Below, in pieces: positions 10,911 to 18,801 of a stretch of 64,000 nucleotides of DNA (the first letter of the stretch is position 1; the number at the start of each line of letters is the position of its first letter). The notes under the pieces were generated by a model. That model saw only the letters and a list, made by a program, of their open reading frames with translations, did not search any database and had not been told where the DNA came from. Source of the stretch: Rubrivivax sp. (lineage in GTDB: Bacteria; Pseudomonadota; Gammaproteobacteria; Burkholderiales; Burkholderiaceae); NCBI GenBank assembly GCA_016790225.1, contig JAEUOZ010000037.1, positions 1 to 64,000 on the forward strand, read 5' to 3'. The position numbers and the translations under genes are program-made.

Positions 10911-11076
10911 GTGTGGACGACAGACAGTCCCTTGAGGACTGGCTGTCGCCTCACGAACCGCCCCGGCATGCTTGCCGGGGAGTGGACGAACCGCCCCGGC
11001 ATGCTTGCCGGGGAGTGGATCAACCGCCCCGGCATGTATGCCGGGGAGTGGACTGAGTGTGGACGACAGACAGTCC
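10908..11076 (+). repeat. Hairpin repeat array between pstB and phoU, flanked by 23-bp direct repeats
   Basis: Two exact 23-bp direct repeats (10908-10930 and 11054-11076, beginning TGAGTGTGGACGACAG) flank the array; the first contains the pstB stop codon. Just inside, an imperfect 13-bp hairpin spans 10918-10948. Three tandem 33-bp units follow at 10954-10986, 10987-11019 and 11020-11052; the first two are identical. Each unit contains the palindrome CCCCGGCA-N4-TGCCGGGG, with loop TGCT in units 1 and 2 and TGTA in unit 3. No T-run follows, so this is not a classical terminator. It resembles a REP/BIME-like intergenic element that could modulate mRNA stability between pstB and phoU. Confidence 0.85.
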
Positions 11077-11110
11077 TGCCATCGCAACGGGTCAGAAGCA
11101 AGGACAGCAC

Positions 11111-11818
11111 ATGAGCGAGAAGCACCTCTCCAGCCAATTCGACGCCGAGCTCAGCGGCATCTCCACCCGCGTGCTCGAAATGGGCGGCCTGGTGGAAGCC
11201 CAGGTGTCGCAGGCACTCTATGCGCTGGTGCACTTCAGCGGCGAGACCGCCGGCCAGGTGCTCTCGCTGGAGGGCCGCGTCAACACGCTCGAAGTGGAGA
11301 TCGACCGCGAACTCTCGGCCATCATTGCCCGCCGCCAGCCGACGGCGCGCGATCTGCGCCTGCTGATCGCCGTCTCCAAGACCATCGGCAACCTGGAGCG
11401 TGTCGGCGACGAAGCCACGCGCATCGCACGCGTGGTGCAGAAGCTGCTGGGCAACGGTGTTTCCAGCCGATTGATGCCGCCGGCCACCGATGCGCAGTTT
11501 GCTGCCACCATGGCCAACGCCCAGTTGCGCAAGTCACTGGACTGCTTCGCCCGTCTCGATGCCGACTCGGCGGTGCAGGTCATCCGCGACGATCACCAGC
11601 TGGACCGTGAATTCGAAGGTCAGATGCGCAAGCTGGTGACCTACATGATGGAAGATCCGCGCACCATCACGGCGGTGATCGATCTCGTCTTCGTGGCCAA
11701 GGCCATCGAGCGCGTCGGCGACCACGCCAAGAACATCGCAGAGCAGGTGATCTACATCGTCAAGGGCGCCGATGTACGCCACACTGCGGTCAGTGACATC
11801 GAAGCCGCGGTCGGTTGA
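11111..11818 (+). CDS. phoU: Phosphate signalling regulator PhoU
   Basis: A 235-residue helical protein that links the Pst transporter to the PhoR/PhoB pathway and represses the Pho regulon when phosphate is ample. Two tandem PhoU repeats each carry the metal-binding signature: IGNLERVGDEA in the first half and AKAIERVGDHAKNIAE in the second. The frame is open upstream through the repeat array, but the ATG at 11111 has AAGGA upstream and gives the canonical N-terminus MSEKHLSSQFD. The gene follows pstB after 200 bp and precedes phoB by 31 bp. Confidence 0.95.
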   Translation: MSEKHLSSQFDAELSGISTRVLEMGGLVEAQVSQALYALVHFSGETAGQVLSLEGRVNTLEVEIDRELSAIIARRQPTARDLRLLIAVSKTIGNLERVGDEATRIARVVQKLLGNGVSSRLMPPATDAQFAATMANAQLRKSLDCFARLDADSAVQVIRDDHQLDREFEGQMRKLVTYMMEDPRTITAVIDLVFVAKAIERVGDHAKNIAEQVIYIVKGADVRHTAVSDIEAAVG

Positions 11819-11849
11819 GCCGCACTGAAGCCCTGAGGTAGAGAAGACG

Positions 11850-12539
11850 ATGGCCTACATCCTGGTGGTCGACGACGAACCGGCCCTGGTGGAACTGCTG
11901 GCGATGAATCTGCGGCACCAGGGCCACGAGGTGGGCATGGCGCTGGACGGCGAGGCAGCGCAGCGCGCGGTGCGTGATCGCCTGCCGGATGCCGTCGTGC
12001 TGGACTGGATGCTGCCCGGCATCTCCGGCATTGCGCTGGCGCGCCAGTGGCGCCAGGAGAGCCGCACGCGCGAATTGCCCGTGCTGATGCTCACGGCCCG
12101 CGCCGAAGAGCGCGATCTGGTGCATGGGCTGGACGCCGGCGCCGACGACTACATGACCAAGCCCTTTTCCACGGGCGAGCTCCAGGCCCGCGTGCGGGCG
12201 CTGATCCGGCGCAAGCTGCCGCAGGCGGCCGACCAGACGGTGACGGTCGGTGATCTCTCTCTGGATCCCAACACCATGCGCGTGCTGCTGTCGGATCGCG
12301 AACTGCGTGTCGGCCCGACCGAGTTCAAGCTGCTGCGCTATTTCCTCAGCCACCCGGAACGCGTGCACTCGCGCAGCCAGCTGCTGGATCGCGTCTGGGG
12401 AGACCATGTCTTCATCGAGGAGCGCACGGTCGATGTGCACATCAAGCGCCTGCGGGAGGCGCTGGGCCCGGCGGCTGCCATGATCGAAACCGTTCGCGGC
12501 GCGGGCTACCGGCTGACGCGCGGCGCGCGGGGCGCCTGA
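11850..12539 (+). CDS. phoB: Phosphate regulon response regulator PhoB
   Basis: A 229-residue OmpR-family response regulator. The receiver has VVDDE, the phospho-acceptor Asp52 in VLDWMLPG, the Thr in MLTARA and Lys104 in TKPF. The winged-helix domain contains the [12 protein letters not shown] recognition region and ends with GAGYRL. When phosphorylated it should bind the Pho boxes seen before pstS. No phoR follows: the next gene, suhB, is on the opposite strand and its 3' end overlaps phoB by 34 bp. The cognate kinase must therefore be encoded elsewhere or be replaced by another kinase. Confidence 0.93.
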   Translation: MAYILVVDDEPALVELLAMNLRHQGHEVGMALDGEAAQRAVRDRLPDAVVLDWMLPGISGIALARQWRQESRTRELPVLMLTARAEERDLVHGLDAGADDYMTKPFSTGELQARVRALIRRKLPQAADQTVTVGDLSLDPNTMRVLLSDRELRVGPTEFKLLRYFLSHPERVHSRSQLLDRVWGDHVFIEERTVDVHIKRLREALGPAAAMIETVRGAGYRLTRGARGA

Positions 12540-13573
12540 GCACCGGGTACATCGGCCGCAGGATCGGCCGGCAGATCGGACTTTCGGATGCGCGTGGCCT
12601 TGCGCGCGGGTTCCGGCTTGAGCTCAGCCGCCGGCGTGCCGGTTGCCACCGATGAACCCGAAGCCTCACCGGCGGCAACGAAGGCCTGGGTGACATCGGC
12701 TGCGCGGCCGTCTCCCGCAACAGCGGGCGCCTCGGCCCCAACGGTCTGGGCGGGCTCCGCAGCCTCGATCACGCGCGTGTAGGGTGTCAGCAGCTGCACG
12801 AGCTGGGCATAGATCTTGGGGTTGCCCGCCACCACTTCGCGCTGGTACAGGTAATCGGCATCGCCGGTGAAGTTGCCCACCAGGCCCCCTGCTTCGGTGA
12901 CCATCAGGGAGCCGGCCGCCACATCCCAGGGGCTCAGGCCCGTCTCGAAAAAACCGTCGTACCAGCCGGCGGCCACATAGCAGAGGTCCAGGGCCGCCGC
13001 GCCCGGGCGCCGCAGTCCCGCGCACTGCTGCATCACCTCCTCGAACATCTTCAGATAACGCTTGAAGTTATCGCCACGGCGGAAGGGGAAGCCGGTGCCC
13101 ACCAGCGCGTCCGACAGCCGCACGCGCTTGGAAACCCGCAGCCGGCGGTCGTTCAGGAAGGCGCCGCGTCCCTTGCTGGCATAGAACAGGTCGTTGCGCG
13201 CCGGGTCGTACACCACGGCCTGCTCGACCTTGCCGCGGAAGCTCAGCGCGATCGACACCGCATAGACCGGGAAGCCGTGGATGAAGTTGGTCGTGCCGTC
13301 CAGCGGATCGATGATCCACAGGTAATCGCTGCTGCGCGCACCGCGCTCGCGGCCGGTCTCCTCGGCCAGGATGCCGTGGCCGGGGTAGGCATCGAGCAGG
13401 ATGTCGATGATCGCCTGCTCCGCGGCACGGTCGACTTCGGTGACGAAGTCGTTGGTGCCCTTGCTCGCGACCTTCAGCACGTCCAGATCCAGCGCCGCCC
13501 GGTTGATGATGGACCCCGCCGCGCGCGCCGCCCGGATGGCGATGTTGAGCATGGGGTGGATCGTTTGAGACAT
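12506..13573 (-). CDS. suhB: Inositol monophosphatase family protein (SuhB) with C-terminal extension
   Basis: A 355-residue protein; the first ~270 residues are a complete inositol-1-monophosphatase/SuhB domain. Metal ligands are seen in EE (71-72), DPLDGTTNF (89-97) and the later SPWDVAAG. SuhB also acts in rRNA antitermination in other proteobacteria. The remaining ~85 residues are an Ala/Pro/Arg-rich, probably disordered tail that ordinary SuhB lacks. The tail runs convergently over the last 34 bases of phoB. The start at 13573 ([10 protein letters not shown]) matches the usual N-terminus; the longer open frame upstream is rejected. trmJ is divergent about 235 bp away. Confidence 0.9.
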   Translation of the reverse strand: MSQTIHPMLNIAIRAARAAGSIINRAALDLDVLKVASKGTNDFVTEVDRAAEQAIIDILLDAYPGHGILAEETGRERGARSSDYLWIIDPLDGTTNFIHGFPVYAVSIALSFRGKVEQAVVYDPARNDLFYASKGRGAFLNDRRLRVSKRVRLSDALVGTGFPFRRGDNFKRYLKMFEEVMQQCAGLRRPGAAALDLCYVAAGWYDGFFETGLSPWDVAAGSLMVTEAGGLVGNFTGDADYLYQREVVAGNPKIYAQLVQLLTPYTRVIEAAEPAQTVGAEAPAVAGDGRAADVTQAFVAAGEASGSSVATGTPAAELKPEPARKATRIRKSDLPADPAADVPGAQAPRAPRVSR

Positions 13574-13808
13574 GGTCAGGGCCTGGAGGCGTGGGTTGGG
13601 CCTGCGCGCGGCACGAGAAGCGATACCGGGCGCCACGGCGGAGCTGGCAGTGGGCAAGAGCGGGCTGCCGCACAATCAGGGCCCCAAGCCGTAGCGGGGC
13701 CCTGAGGGGCAGTACAAGCGCGCATTTTAGGCCGGTGTCGCCCGCACGGCCGCCGCGCACGGACGACACGCCCCACACGCCCCCGTGCGGGCCCTGCGCA
13801 TCCTGCCC

Positions 13809-14522
13809 ATGACCGATCCCACGCGCTTCATCCTGCTGCACACCAGCCACGGCGGCAATGTCGGCGCTGCGGCGCGTGCGATGAAGGTGATGGGATTTAC
13901 CGATCTGGTGCTGGTGCAGCCCCGCTTTTCCGATGTGCTCAGCCGCGAGGAAACCGTGGCCTATGCCAGCGGCGCCGCCGACGTGCTGGCCCGCGCGCGC
14001 ATCGTGCCCACGCTGGCCGATGCGCTGGACGGGATCACACACCTGTGCGCCACCGCGATGACCCCGCGCGACTTCGGCCCTCCCACGCACGCGCCGCGCG
14101 AACACCTGCCCGCGCTGGTGGGCACCGGGCTGCGCGTGGCCTTCGTCTTCGGTGGCGAACGCCACGGCATGAGCAACGAGGATGTCTACCGCTGCCACAG
14201 CGTCATCAGCATCCCCACGCACCCGGCCTACGGCTCGCTCAACCTGGCCCAGGCCGTGCAGATCGTCGCCTATGAATGGCGCCAGGCGCTGGGCAGCTTC
14301 GCGGTAGAGCCCGCGGCCCCGGCGGCCGACTGGGCCGATGCCCAGGCGATCCAGGGCGCGCTGGCGCACTGGCGCGAAGCGCTGGTGCATGTGGGCTACC
14401 TGGATCCGGCCGTGCCCAAGAAGCTGATGCCGCGGCTGAACCAGCTGGCCAATCGCACGCGCCTCACGCGTGAAGAAGTGCACATTCTTCGCGGCATCGC
14501 CAGAAGCCTGCTCCAGCGCTAG
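13809..14522 (+). CDS. trmJ: tRNA (cytidine/uridine-2'-O-)-methyltransferase TrmJ
   Basis: A 237-residue SPOUT-class enzyme that methylates the ribose of nucleotide 32 in several tRNAs using S-adenosylmethionine. The N-terminal TSHGGNVGAAARAMKVMGF, the knot motifs VFGGERHGMSNED and IPTHPAYGSLNLAQAVQI, and a C-terminal helical tail are all present. Start 13809 (MTDPTRF) was preferred over an open codon eight residues earlier because it matches the family. It is followed by a small membrane-tailed protein gene and then cysE, a linkage common in proteobacteria. Confidence 0.92.
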   Translation: MTDPTRFILLHTSHGGNVGAAARAMKVMGFTDLVLVQPRFSDVLSREETVAYASGAADVLARARIVPTLADALDGITHLCATAMTPRDFGPPTHAPREHLPALVGTGLRVAFVFGGERHGMSNEDVYRCHSVISIPTHPAYGSLNLAQAVQIVAYEWRQALGSFAVEPAAPAADWADAQAIQGALAHWREALVHVGYLDPAVPKKLMPRLNQLANRTRLTREEVHILRGIARSLLQR

Positions 14523-14536
14523 CGCAGCGGCCGTTT

Positions 14537-14556
14537 TGGCCCGGCGGGCCAGATTT
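14537..14556 (+). terminator. Weak hairpin after trmJ
   Basis: TGGCCC-GGC-GGGCCA forms a 6-bp stem with a 3-base loop, followed by GATTT. It begins 14 bases after the trmJ stop. The stem is short and the T-tract poor, so it may only attenuate transcription. Confidence 0.3.
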
Positions 14557-14654
14557 CATGCGGGTCCGGCGCCACTCACGGCCAGCCGCCACTGCGCCGA
14601 TAAGCAGGCATTGCCGCCCGGTGCGGCCCATCGCTTTCGCGCCCTTCTGCCGCC

Positions 14655-14996
14655 ATGCCTTACGCCCGTCTGCTGCGCACGCTGTTCGTCACCCTGGCCG
14701 CCGCTGTGACACTGCCCATGCTGGGCGCCGGCGCGGGCGTCGAGGAATCCCGCGAGGTCGCTCGGGCCGCGCGCGACGCCCAGGCGGCCGCGACGGCAGG
14801 CGCCGCCGGCACCAGCCTCCCCGATCCCACGGTGCTGCGCGTGGCCACCGCCGCGTCTTCGGCGCAGGGCCTGGTCGGCCTCGCGCCCGACCCGACCCGC
14901 CAGGGCGCGGCGGCCGAGCCGCCAGCCGTCGTGCTCTTCTTTGCCGCGCTGTTTGCGATCATCTTCATCAGCACGCGGCGCAGCAAGGACCGCTGA
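14655..14996 (+). CDS. Small secreted protein with C-terminal membrane anchor, function unknown
   Basis: A 113-residue predicted protein. Residues ~5-25 are a hydrophobic signal segment (LLRTLFVTLAAAVTLPMLGA). The middle is Ala-rich and low in complexity. The end consists of EPPAVVLFFAALFAIIFIS followed by the basic cluster TRRSKDR. That order of signal peptide, variable middle, transmembrane helix and arginine tail is the layout of sortase or exosortase substrates, though a canonical PEP motif is missing. No convincing Shine-Dalgarno sequence is seen. An ORF on the opposite strand covers the same bases, but the membrane pattern favours this one. Confidence 0.5.
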   Translation: MPYARLLRTLFVTLAAAVTLPMLGAGAGVEESREVARAARDAQAAATAGAAGTSLPDPTVLRVATAASSAQGLVGLAPDPTRQGAAAEPPAVVLFFAALFAIIFISTRRSKDR

Positions 14997-15128
14997 GCTC
15001 GCGGCCGCTGCGGCGCGCCGCTCAACACCGCACAGGCGCTGCGGGTCTCTGGCGCGTGCCTCGGGGTGCGCCCGAGCGCCCGTCTACACTCGGCTGGAAA
15101 CAGCTCCAAGGGCACGCGCCCTGCCGCC

Positions 15129-15908
15129 ATGTTCAGCCGCCTGCGCGACGACATCGACTGCATCCTTGAACGCGACCCCGCGGCGCGTTCGCGCTTCGAG
15201 GTACTTACCTGCTACCCCGGCCTGCATGCCCTGGTGATGCACCGCTGGGCCAACCGCTGCTGGCGCCATGGCCTGCGCTGGCTGGGCCGCTTCATCTCCT
15301 ACCTGAGCCGCATGCTCACGGGCATCGAGATCCACCCGGGTGCGACCATCGGCCGCCGGGTCTTCATCGATCACGGCATGGGCGTGGTGGTCGGCGAGAC
15401 CGCCGAGATCGGCGACGAGTGCACGATCTACCAGGGTGTGACGCTGGGCGGTACCTCGCTGAGCAAGGGTGCCAAGCGCCACCCCACGCTGGGCCGCGGC
15501 GTCATCGTTGGCGCCAATGCCCAGGTGCTGGGCGGCTTCACGGTCGGTGAAGGCGCGCGCGTGGGCTCCGGCGCGGTGGTCGTCAAGCCCGTGCCGCCGC
15601 GCGCCACCGCCGTCGGCAACCCCGCCCGCATCCTGCAGGCCGAAGTCGAGGCTGCGCGCGAGGAAGCCGCCGCCAAGATGGGCTTTTCAGCCTACGGTGT
15701 CACGCAGGGCGACGATCCGGTCGCGCTGGCGATGAAGGGCCTGATCGACCATGCGGCCGGGCACGAGCACCAGATCATGCTGCTGTGGCAGGCGATCGAA
15801 AAACTGTCCGCGCGCTCGCGCGAGCTGCCCAGCGACAGCTGTGTGCCGCAGGATGCGCAGACGACCGAGCAGTTCGATGCCGCCCGCCTGAACCGGCTGG
15901 TCAAGTAG
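15129..15908 (+). CDS. cysE: Serine O-acetyltransferase
   Basis: A 259-residue enzyme that makes O-acetylserine from serine and acetyl-CoA, the first step of cysteine synthesis. The left-handed beta-helix hexapeptide region is clear: IHPGATIGRR, IDHGMGVVVGETAEIGD, YQGVTLGGT and GVIVGANAQVLG. The catalytic histidine and aspartate in FIDHG are present. The N-terminus MFSRLRDDIDCILERDPAAR matches betaproteobacterial CysE, so the start at 15129 was chosen over an open codon 21 residues upstream. The C-terminal tail, about 60 residues beyond the helix, is longer than in the shortest CysE proteins. Confidence 0.93.
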   Translation: MFSRLRDDIDCILERDPAARSRFEVLTCYPGLHALVMHRWANRCWRHGLRWLGRFISYLSRMLTGIEIHPGATIGRRVFIDHGMGVVVGETAEIGDECTIYQGVTLGGTSLSKGAKRHPTLGRGVIVGANAQVLGGFTVGEGARVGSGAVVVKPVPPRATAVGNPARILQAEVEAAREEAAAKMGFSAYGVTQGDDPVALAMKGLIDHAAGHEHQIMLLWQAIEKLSARSRELPSDSCVPQDAQTTEQFDAARLNRLVK

Positions 15909-15986
15909 CGGTTTGCGCTGCTGACCCAAGCCGTTGGCCCGAGCCGTTGAAATCGCCGTTGAGGTGGCCCTCTGAGCTGCGCGCCG

Positions 15987-16577
15987 TCAGGCGCGCGGTG
16001 GCCGGATCGCCGACTTGGGCCTGAAGGCCTTGCAGACGGCGTCGTCGGTCTCCAGGTAGGGGCCGCCGATCAGATCGATGCAGTACGGCACGGCGGTGAA
16101 GATGCCCGGCACCGGGGGGCTGGCCTGCGGCAGACCCTCCAGCGTCTCGGCGATCGACTTCGGCTGGCCCGGCAGATTGATGATGAGCACGCTGCCGCGG
16201 ATCACGGCCACCTGGCGCGAAAGGATCGCCGTCGGCACGAAGGCCAGGCTGATCTGGCGCATCTGTTCGCCGAAGCCGGGCATCAGCTTGTGCGCGACCG
16301 CCATCGTCGCTTCCGGCGTCACATCGCGCAGCGCCGGGCCGGTGCCGCCGGTCGTGAGCACCAGATGGCAGCCCACGTCATCCACCAGTTCACGCAGCGC
16401 GCTCTCGATCAGCGGCTGGTCGTCCGGGATCAGCCGTGTCTCCCAGCTCAGCGGGTTGCGCAGCGCGCGGGCCAGCCAGGCCTGCAGCGCGGGAATGCCC
16501 TTGTCTTCGTAGATGCCGGAACTGGCGCGGTCGCTCACGGAGACCAGGCCGATGCGGACGGGGTCGTACATGCTCAT
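15987..16577 (-). CDS. mog: Molybdopterin adenylyltransferase
   Basis: A 196-residue MoaB/Mog-family enzyme that adenylates molybdopterin so that molybdate can be inserted. The signature TTGGTGPALRDVTPEAT is at the expected place, together with SDRASSGIYEDKG near the N-terminus and INLPGQPKSIAETL near the end. It lies 24 bases downstream of darP on the same strand and is probably co-transcribed with it. A 7-bp hairpin (GCGCGCC-GTCA-GGCGCGC) straddles its stop codon region between it and the convergent cysE, but no T-run accompanies it. Confidence 0.9.
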   Translation of the reverse strand: MSMYDPVRIGLVSVSDRASSGIYEDKGIPALQAWLARALRNPLSWETRLIPDDQPLIESALRELVDDVGCHLVLTTGGTGPALRDVTPEATMAVAHKLMPGFGEQMRQISLAFVPTAILSRQVAVIRGSVLIINLPGQPKSIAETLEGLPQASPPVPGIFTAVPYCIDLIGGPYLETDDAVCKAFRPKSAIRPPRA

Positions 16578-16601
16578 GTCAAAGCTTTGCTGTGGGTGAA
16601 G

Positions 16602-17162
16602 TCAGGAAGCCAGCTGACGGCTGATGAACTGGAACAGCTCCCGAAAGGCTCGCGCCTGACGCTGGCCCAGCCCCGCGGCCGCATCGGGCTTGCGCTCCAG
16701 CCGCGCCTGGCGTACCAGCGAGCGCAGCTGCTGCAGATCGCTGCCCGGCTGCTCGGCTGCCCAGCGCGTGAGCACCTCATCGTCATCGAGCAGTGCCGTG
16801 CGCCAGCGTTCGGCCTCGTGCAGGCGCAGGCTGTCCTGCGCGGCGCCCAGCTGCGACTGCGCCACCGCTTCGCGCAGCGGATCGGCTTCGGCCTGGCGCA
16901 TCAGCTTGCCCACAAACTGCAGCTGGCGGCGCCGGCCTTCATGGCTGCGCGTGCGGCGAAGCTCCATCACCGCGTCGCGCAGCGAGTCCGGCATCTGCAG
17001 CGCCTGCAGGCGCGATTCGGGCAGCTCCGCCAGCTCTCGGCCCAGGCGCTGCAGATCCTGCGCCTCGCGCTTCATCTGCGTCTTGCTCGGGCGCCCCTGA
17101 TCGTCAAACGGAGCATCCGCTTCGCGGGCGGGGGTGCGTCCTGGGGCGGCTCGGCGGGGCAT
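16602..17162 (-). CDS. darP: Ribosome-associated protein DarP (YjgA, DUF615)
   Basis: A 186-residue highly charged helical protein of the DUF615 family. In Escherichia coli this protein joins late 50S assembly intermediates and promotes dual assembly of the peptidyl transferase centre. The conserved SKTQMKREAQDLQRLG near residue 26, LQALQMPDSLRDAV, and the C-terminal REL(F/Y)QF(I/L) are present. It is divergent from pmbA with 63 bp between the starts; the yjgA-pmbA pairing is conserved in many proteobacteria, which supports both calls. Confidence 0.9.
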   Translation of the reverse strand: MPRRAAPGRTPAREADAPFDDQGRPSKTQMKREAQDLQRLGRELAELPESRLQALQMPDSLRDAVMELRRTRSHEGRRRQLQFVGKLMRQAEADPLREAVAQSQLGAAQDSLRLHEAERWRTALLDDDEVLTRWAAEQPGSDLQQLRSLVRQARLERKPDAAAGLGQRQARAFRELFQFISRQLAS

Positions 17163-17225
17163 GGGCGGGGATCATAATCGCCGGCTTCCTGCCTGCCTCT
17201 GGGCCGCCACGCCCTTCGCCCCATC

Positions 17226-18620
17226 GTGAACCTGCCTTTGCCCGCCCCTTCCGAAGACGCTCCGATTCCTGGTTTTGCCTATTCCCGAGCGAGGTTCCAG
17301 CAGATGGTGGAGGACGTGCTGCGCCAGGCGCGCGAACTGGGCGCCAGCGACGCGGGCGCCGAAGTCTCCGAAGGCGCCGGCCTGTCGGTCTCCGTGCGCA
17401 AGGGCGAGCTGGAGAATGTGGAGCGCAACCGGGACAAGTCGCTCGGCGTGAGCATCTACCTGGGTCAGCGGCGCGGCAATGCGAGCACCAGCGATTTTTC
17501 GCCGGAAGCCATTCGCCAGACGGTGCGCGCGGCCTACGACATTGCCCGCTTCACCGCCGAGGACCCGGTCGCCGGGCTGCCGGAGGCGGAAGACCTGGCC
17601 ACCGCAGAGGACGCCGGCCGCGATCTGCAGCTGTTTCACCCCTGGGCCGTGGATGCGCAGGCGGCCGCCGAGCTGGCGCTGCGCTGCGAGGCAGCGGCCT
17701 TTGCCGTCAACCGCCGCATCACCAACAGCGAGGGCGCGGGTGTGTCCGCGCAGCAATCGCACTTCTGGGCCGGCAATTCACGCGGCTTTCGCGGCGGCTA
17801 TGCCAGCTCGCGCCATTCGCTGTCGGTCGCGCCGATCGCCGGCAAGGGCAAGGCCATGCAGCGCGACGCCTGGTACAGCTCCATGCGCGATCCCGCGGAT
17901 CTGGCCTCGGCCGAGGCGATCGGCCGCTATGCCGCCGAACGCGCGCTGGCCCGGCTGGGCGGCCGTCGCGTGCCCACTGCCACGGTGCCCGTGCTGTTCG
18001 AAAGTACGGTGGCGGCCGGTCTGCTGGGGAGCTTCGTTCAGGCCACCTCGGGTGGAGCGCTCTACCGCAAGGCCAGCTACCTGCTGGATTGCATGGGCCG
18101 CAGCGTCTTCCCCGAGCACATCGACATCCACGAGGATCCCCATCAGCTCAAGGGCAAGGGCAGTGCGCCCTTCGACGATGAAGGCGTTCGCACCCGCGCC
18201 CGCCAGGTGGTCTCGGGTGGCGTGGTGCAGGGCTACTTCCTGAGCAGCTATTCCGCGCGCAAGCTCGGGCTGCGCACCACAGGCCACGCTGGCGGCTCGC
18301 AGAACCTCACGCTCAGCAGCCGGCTCACGAAGCCCGGCGACAACCTGCCGGCCATGCTGCGCAAGCTGCGCCGCGGCCTGTTCGTCACCGAGCTCATGGG
18401 TCAGGGCGTGAACGGCGTGACGGGCGACTACTCCCGCGGTGCCTCAGGCTACTGGGTGGAAGGCGGGCAGATCGTGCACCCGGTCGAAGAGGTCACGATT
18501 GCCGGCAATCTCAAGGACATGCTCAAAAACATCCGCGCCGTGGGCGCAGACGTCTACACCCTGGGCTCCAAGACCACCGGTTCGGTACTGCTGACCGGCA
18601 TGAAGCTCGCCGGCGCCTGA
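17226..18620 (+). CDS. pmbA: Metalloprotease TldE/PmbA
   Basis: A 464-residue member of the TldD/PmbA family. TldE/PmbA lacks the metal site of TldD and acts as its partner in a heterodimeric protease that trims modified peptides and the antitoxin CcdA. The body shows RKGELENVERNRDKSLGV, the central STVAAGLLGSF and the C-terminal GDYSRGASGYWVEGGQI, all typical. Length matches the family. The start is a GTG at 17226 because no ATG lies closer to the conserved N-terminus. A tldD gene is not in the window. Confidence 0.92.
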   Translation: MNLPLPAPSEDAPIPGFAYSRARFQQMVEDVLRQARELGASDAGAEVSEGAGLSVSVRKGELENVERNRDKSLGVSIYLGQRRGNASTSDFSPEAIRQTVRAAYDIARFTAEDPVAGLPEAEDLATAEDAGRDLQLFHPWAVDAQAAAELALRCEAAAFAVNRRITNSEGAGVSAQQSHFWAGNSRGFRGGYASSRHSLSVAPIAGKGKAMQRDAWYSSMRDPADLASAEAIGRYAAERALARLGGRRVPTATVPVLFESTVAAGLLGSFVQATSGGALYRKASYLLDCMGRSVFPEHIDIHEDPHQLKGKGSAPFDDEGVRTRARQVVSGGVVQGYFLSSYSARKLGLRTTGHAGGSQNLTLSSRLTKPGDNLPAMLRKLRRGLFVTELMGQGVNGVTGDYSRGASGYWVEGGQIVHPVEEVTIAGNLKDMLKNIRAVGADVYTLGSKTTGSVLLTGMKLAGA

Positions 18621-18801
18621 ACTGAAACGGCAGCGCGTGTCGACGCGCTGCCCAGCAAGGCACCGCACTGGCGCACGGGCTGACGGGGAAAGCCCTGAGT
18701 CGGTGCGCGGTAAACCCTCGGCAAAAACTCGAGCGGCCACTCCTAGAATGCCGCGCGACCTACACCCGGGCCCAGGCGGCCCTTCCCTGAGGAGTTCACA
18801 T

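Noticed and set aside
10954..11052. CRISPR-like tandem repeats
   Set aside because: The units abut with no variable spacers and no cas genes are present.
10911..11114. Short ORFs encoding an 11-residue repeat (NRPGMLAGEWT) over the hairpin array
   Set aside because: The 33-bp unit is a multiple of three, so all frames stay open; palindromic structure and flanking direct repeats explain the pattern better than coding.
15979..15996. Terminator between cysE and mog
   Set aside because: GCGCGCC-GTCA-GGCGCGC is a clean 7-bp hairpin but it overlaps the mog stop codon and lacks a T-run on either strand.
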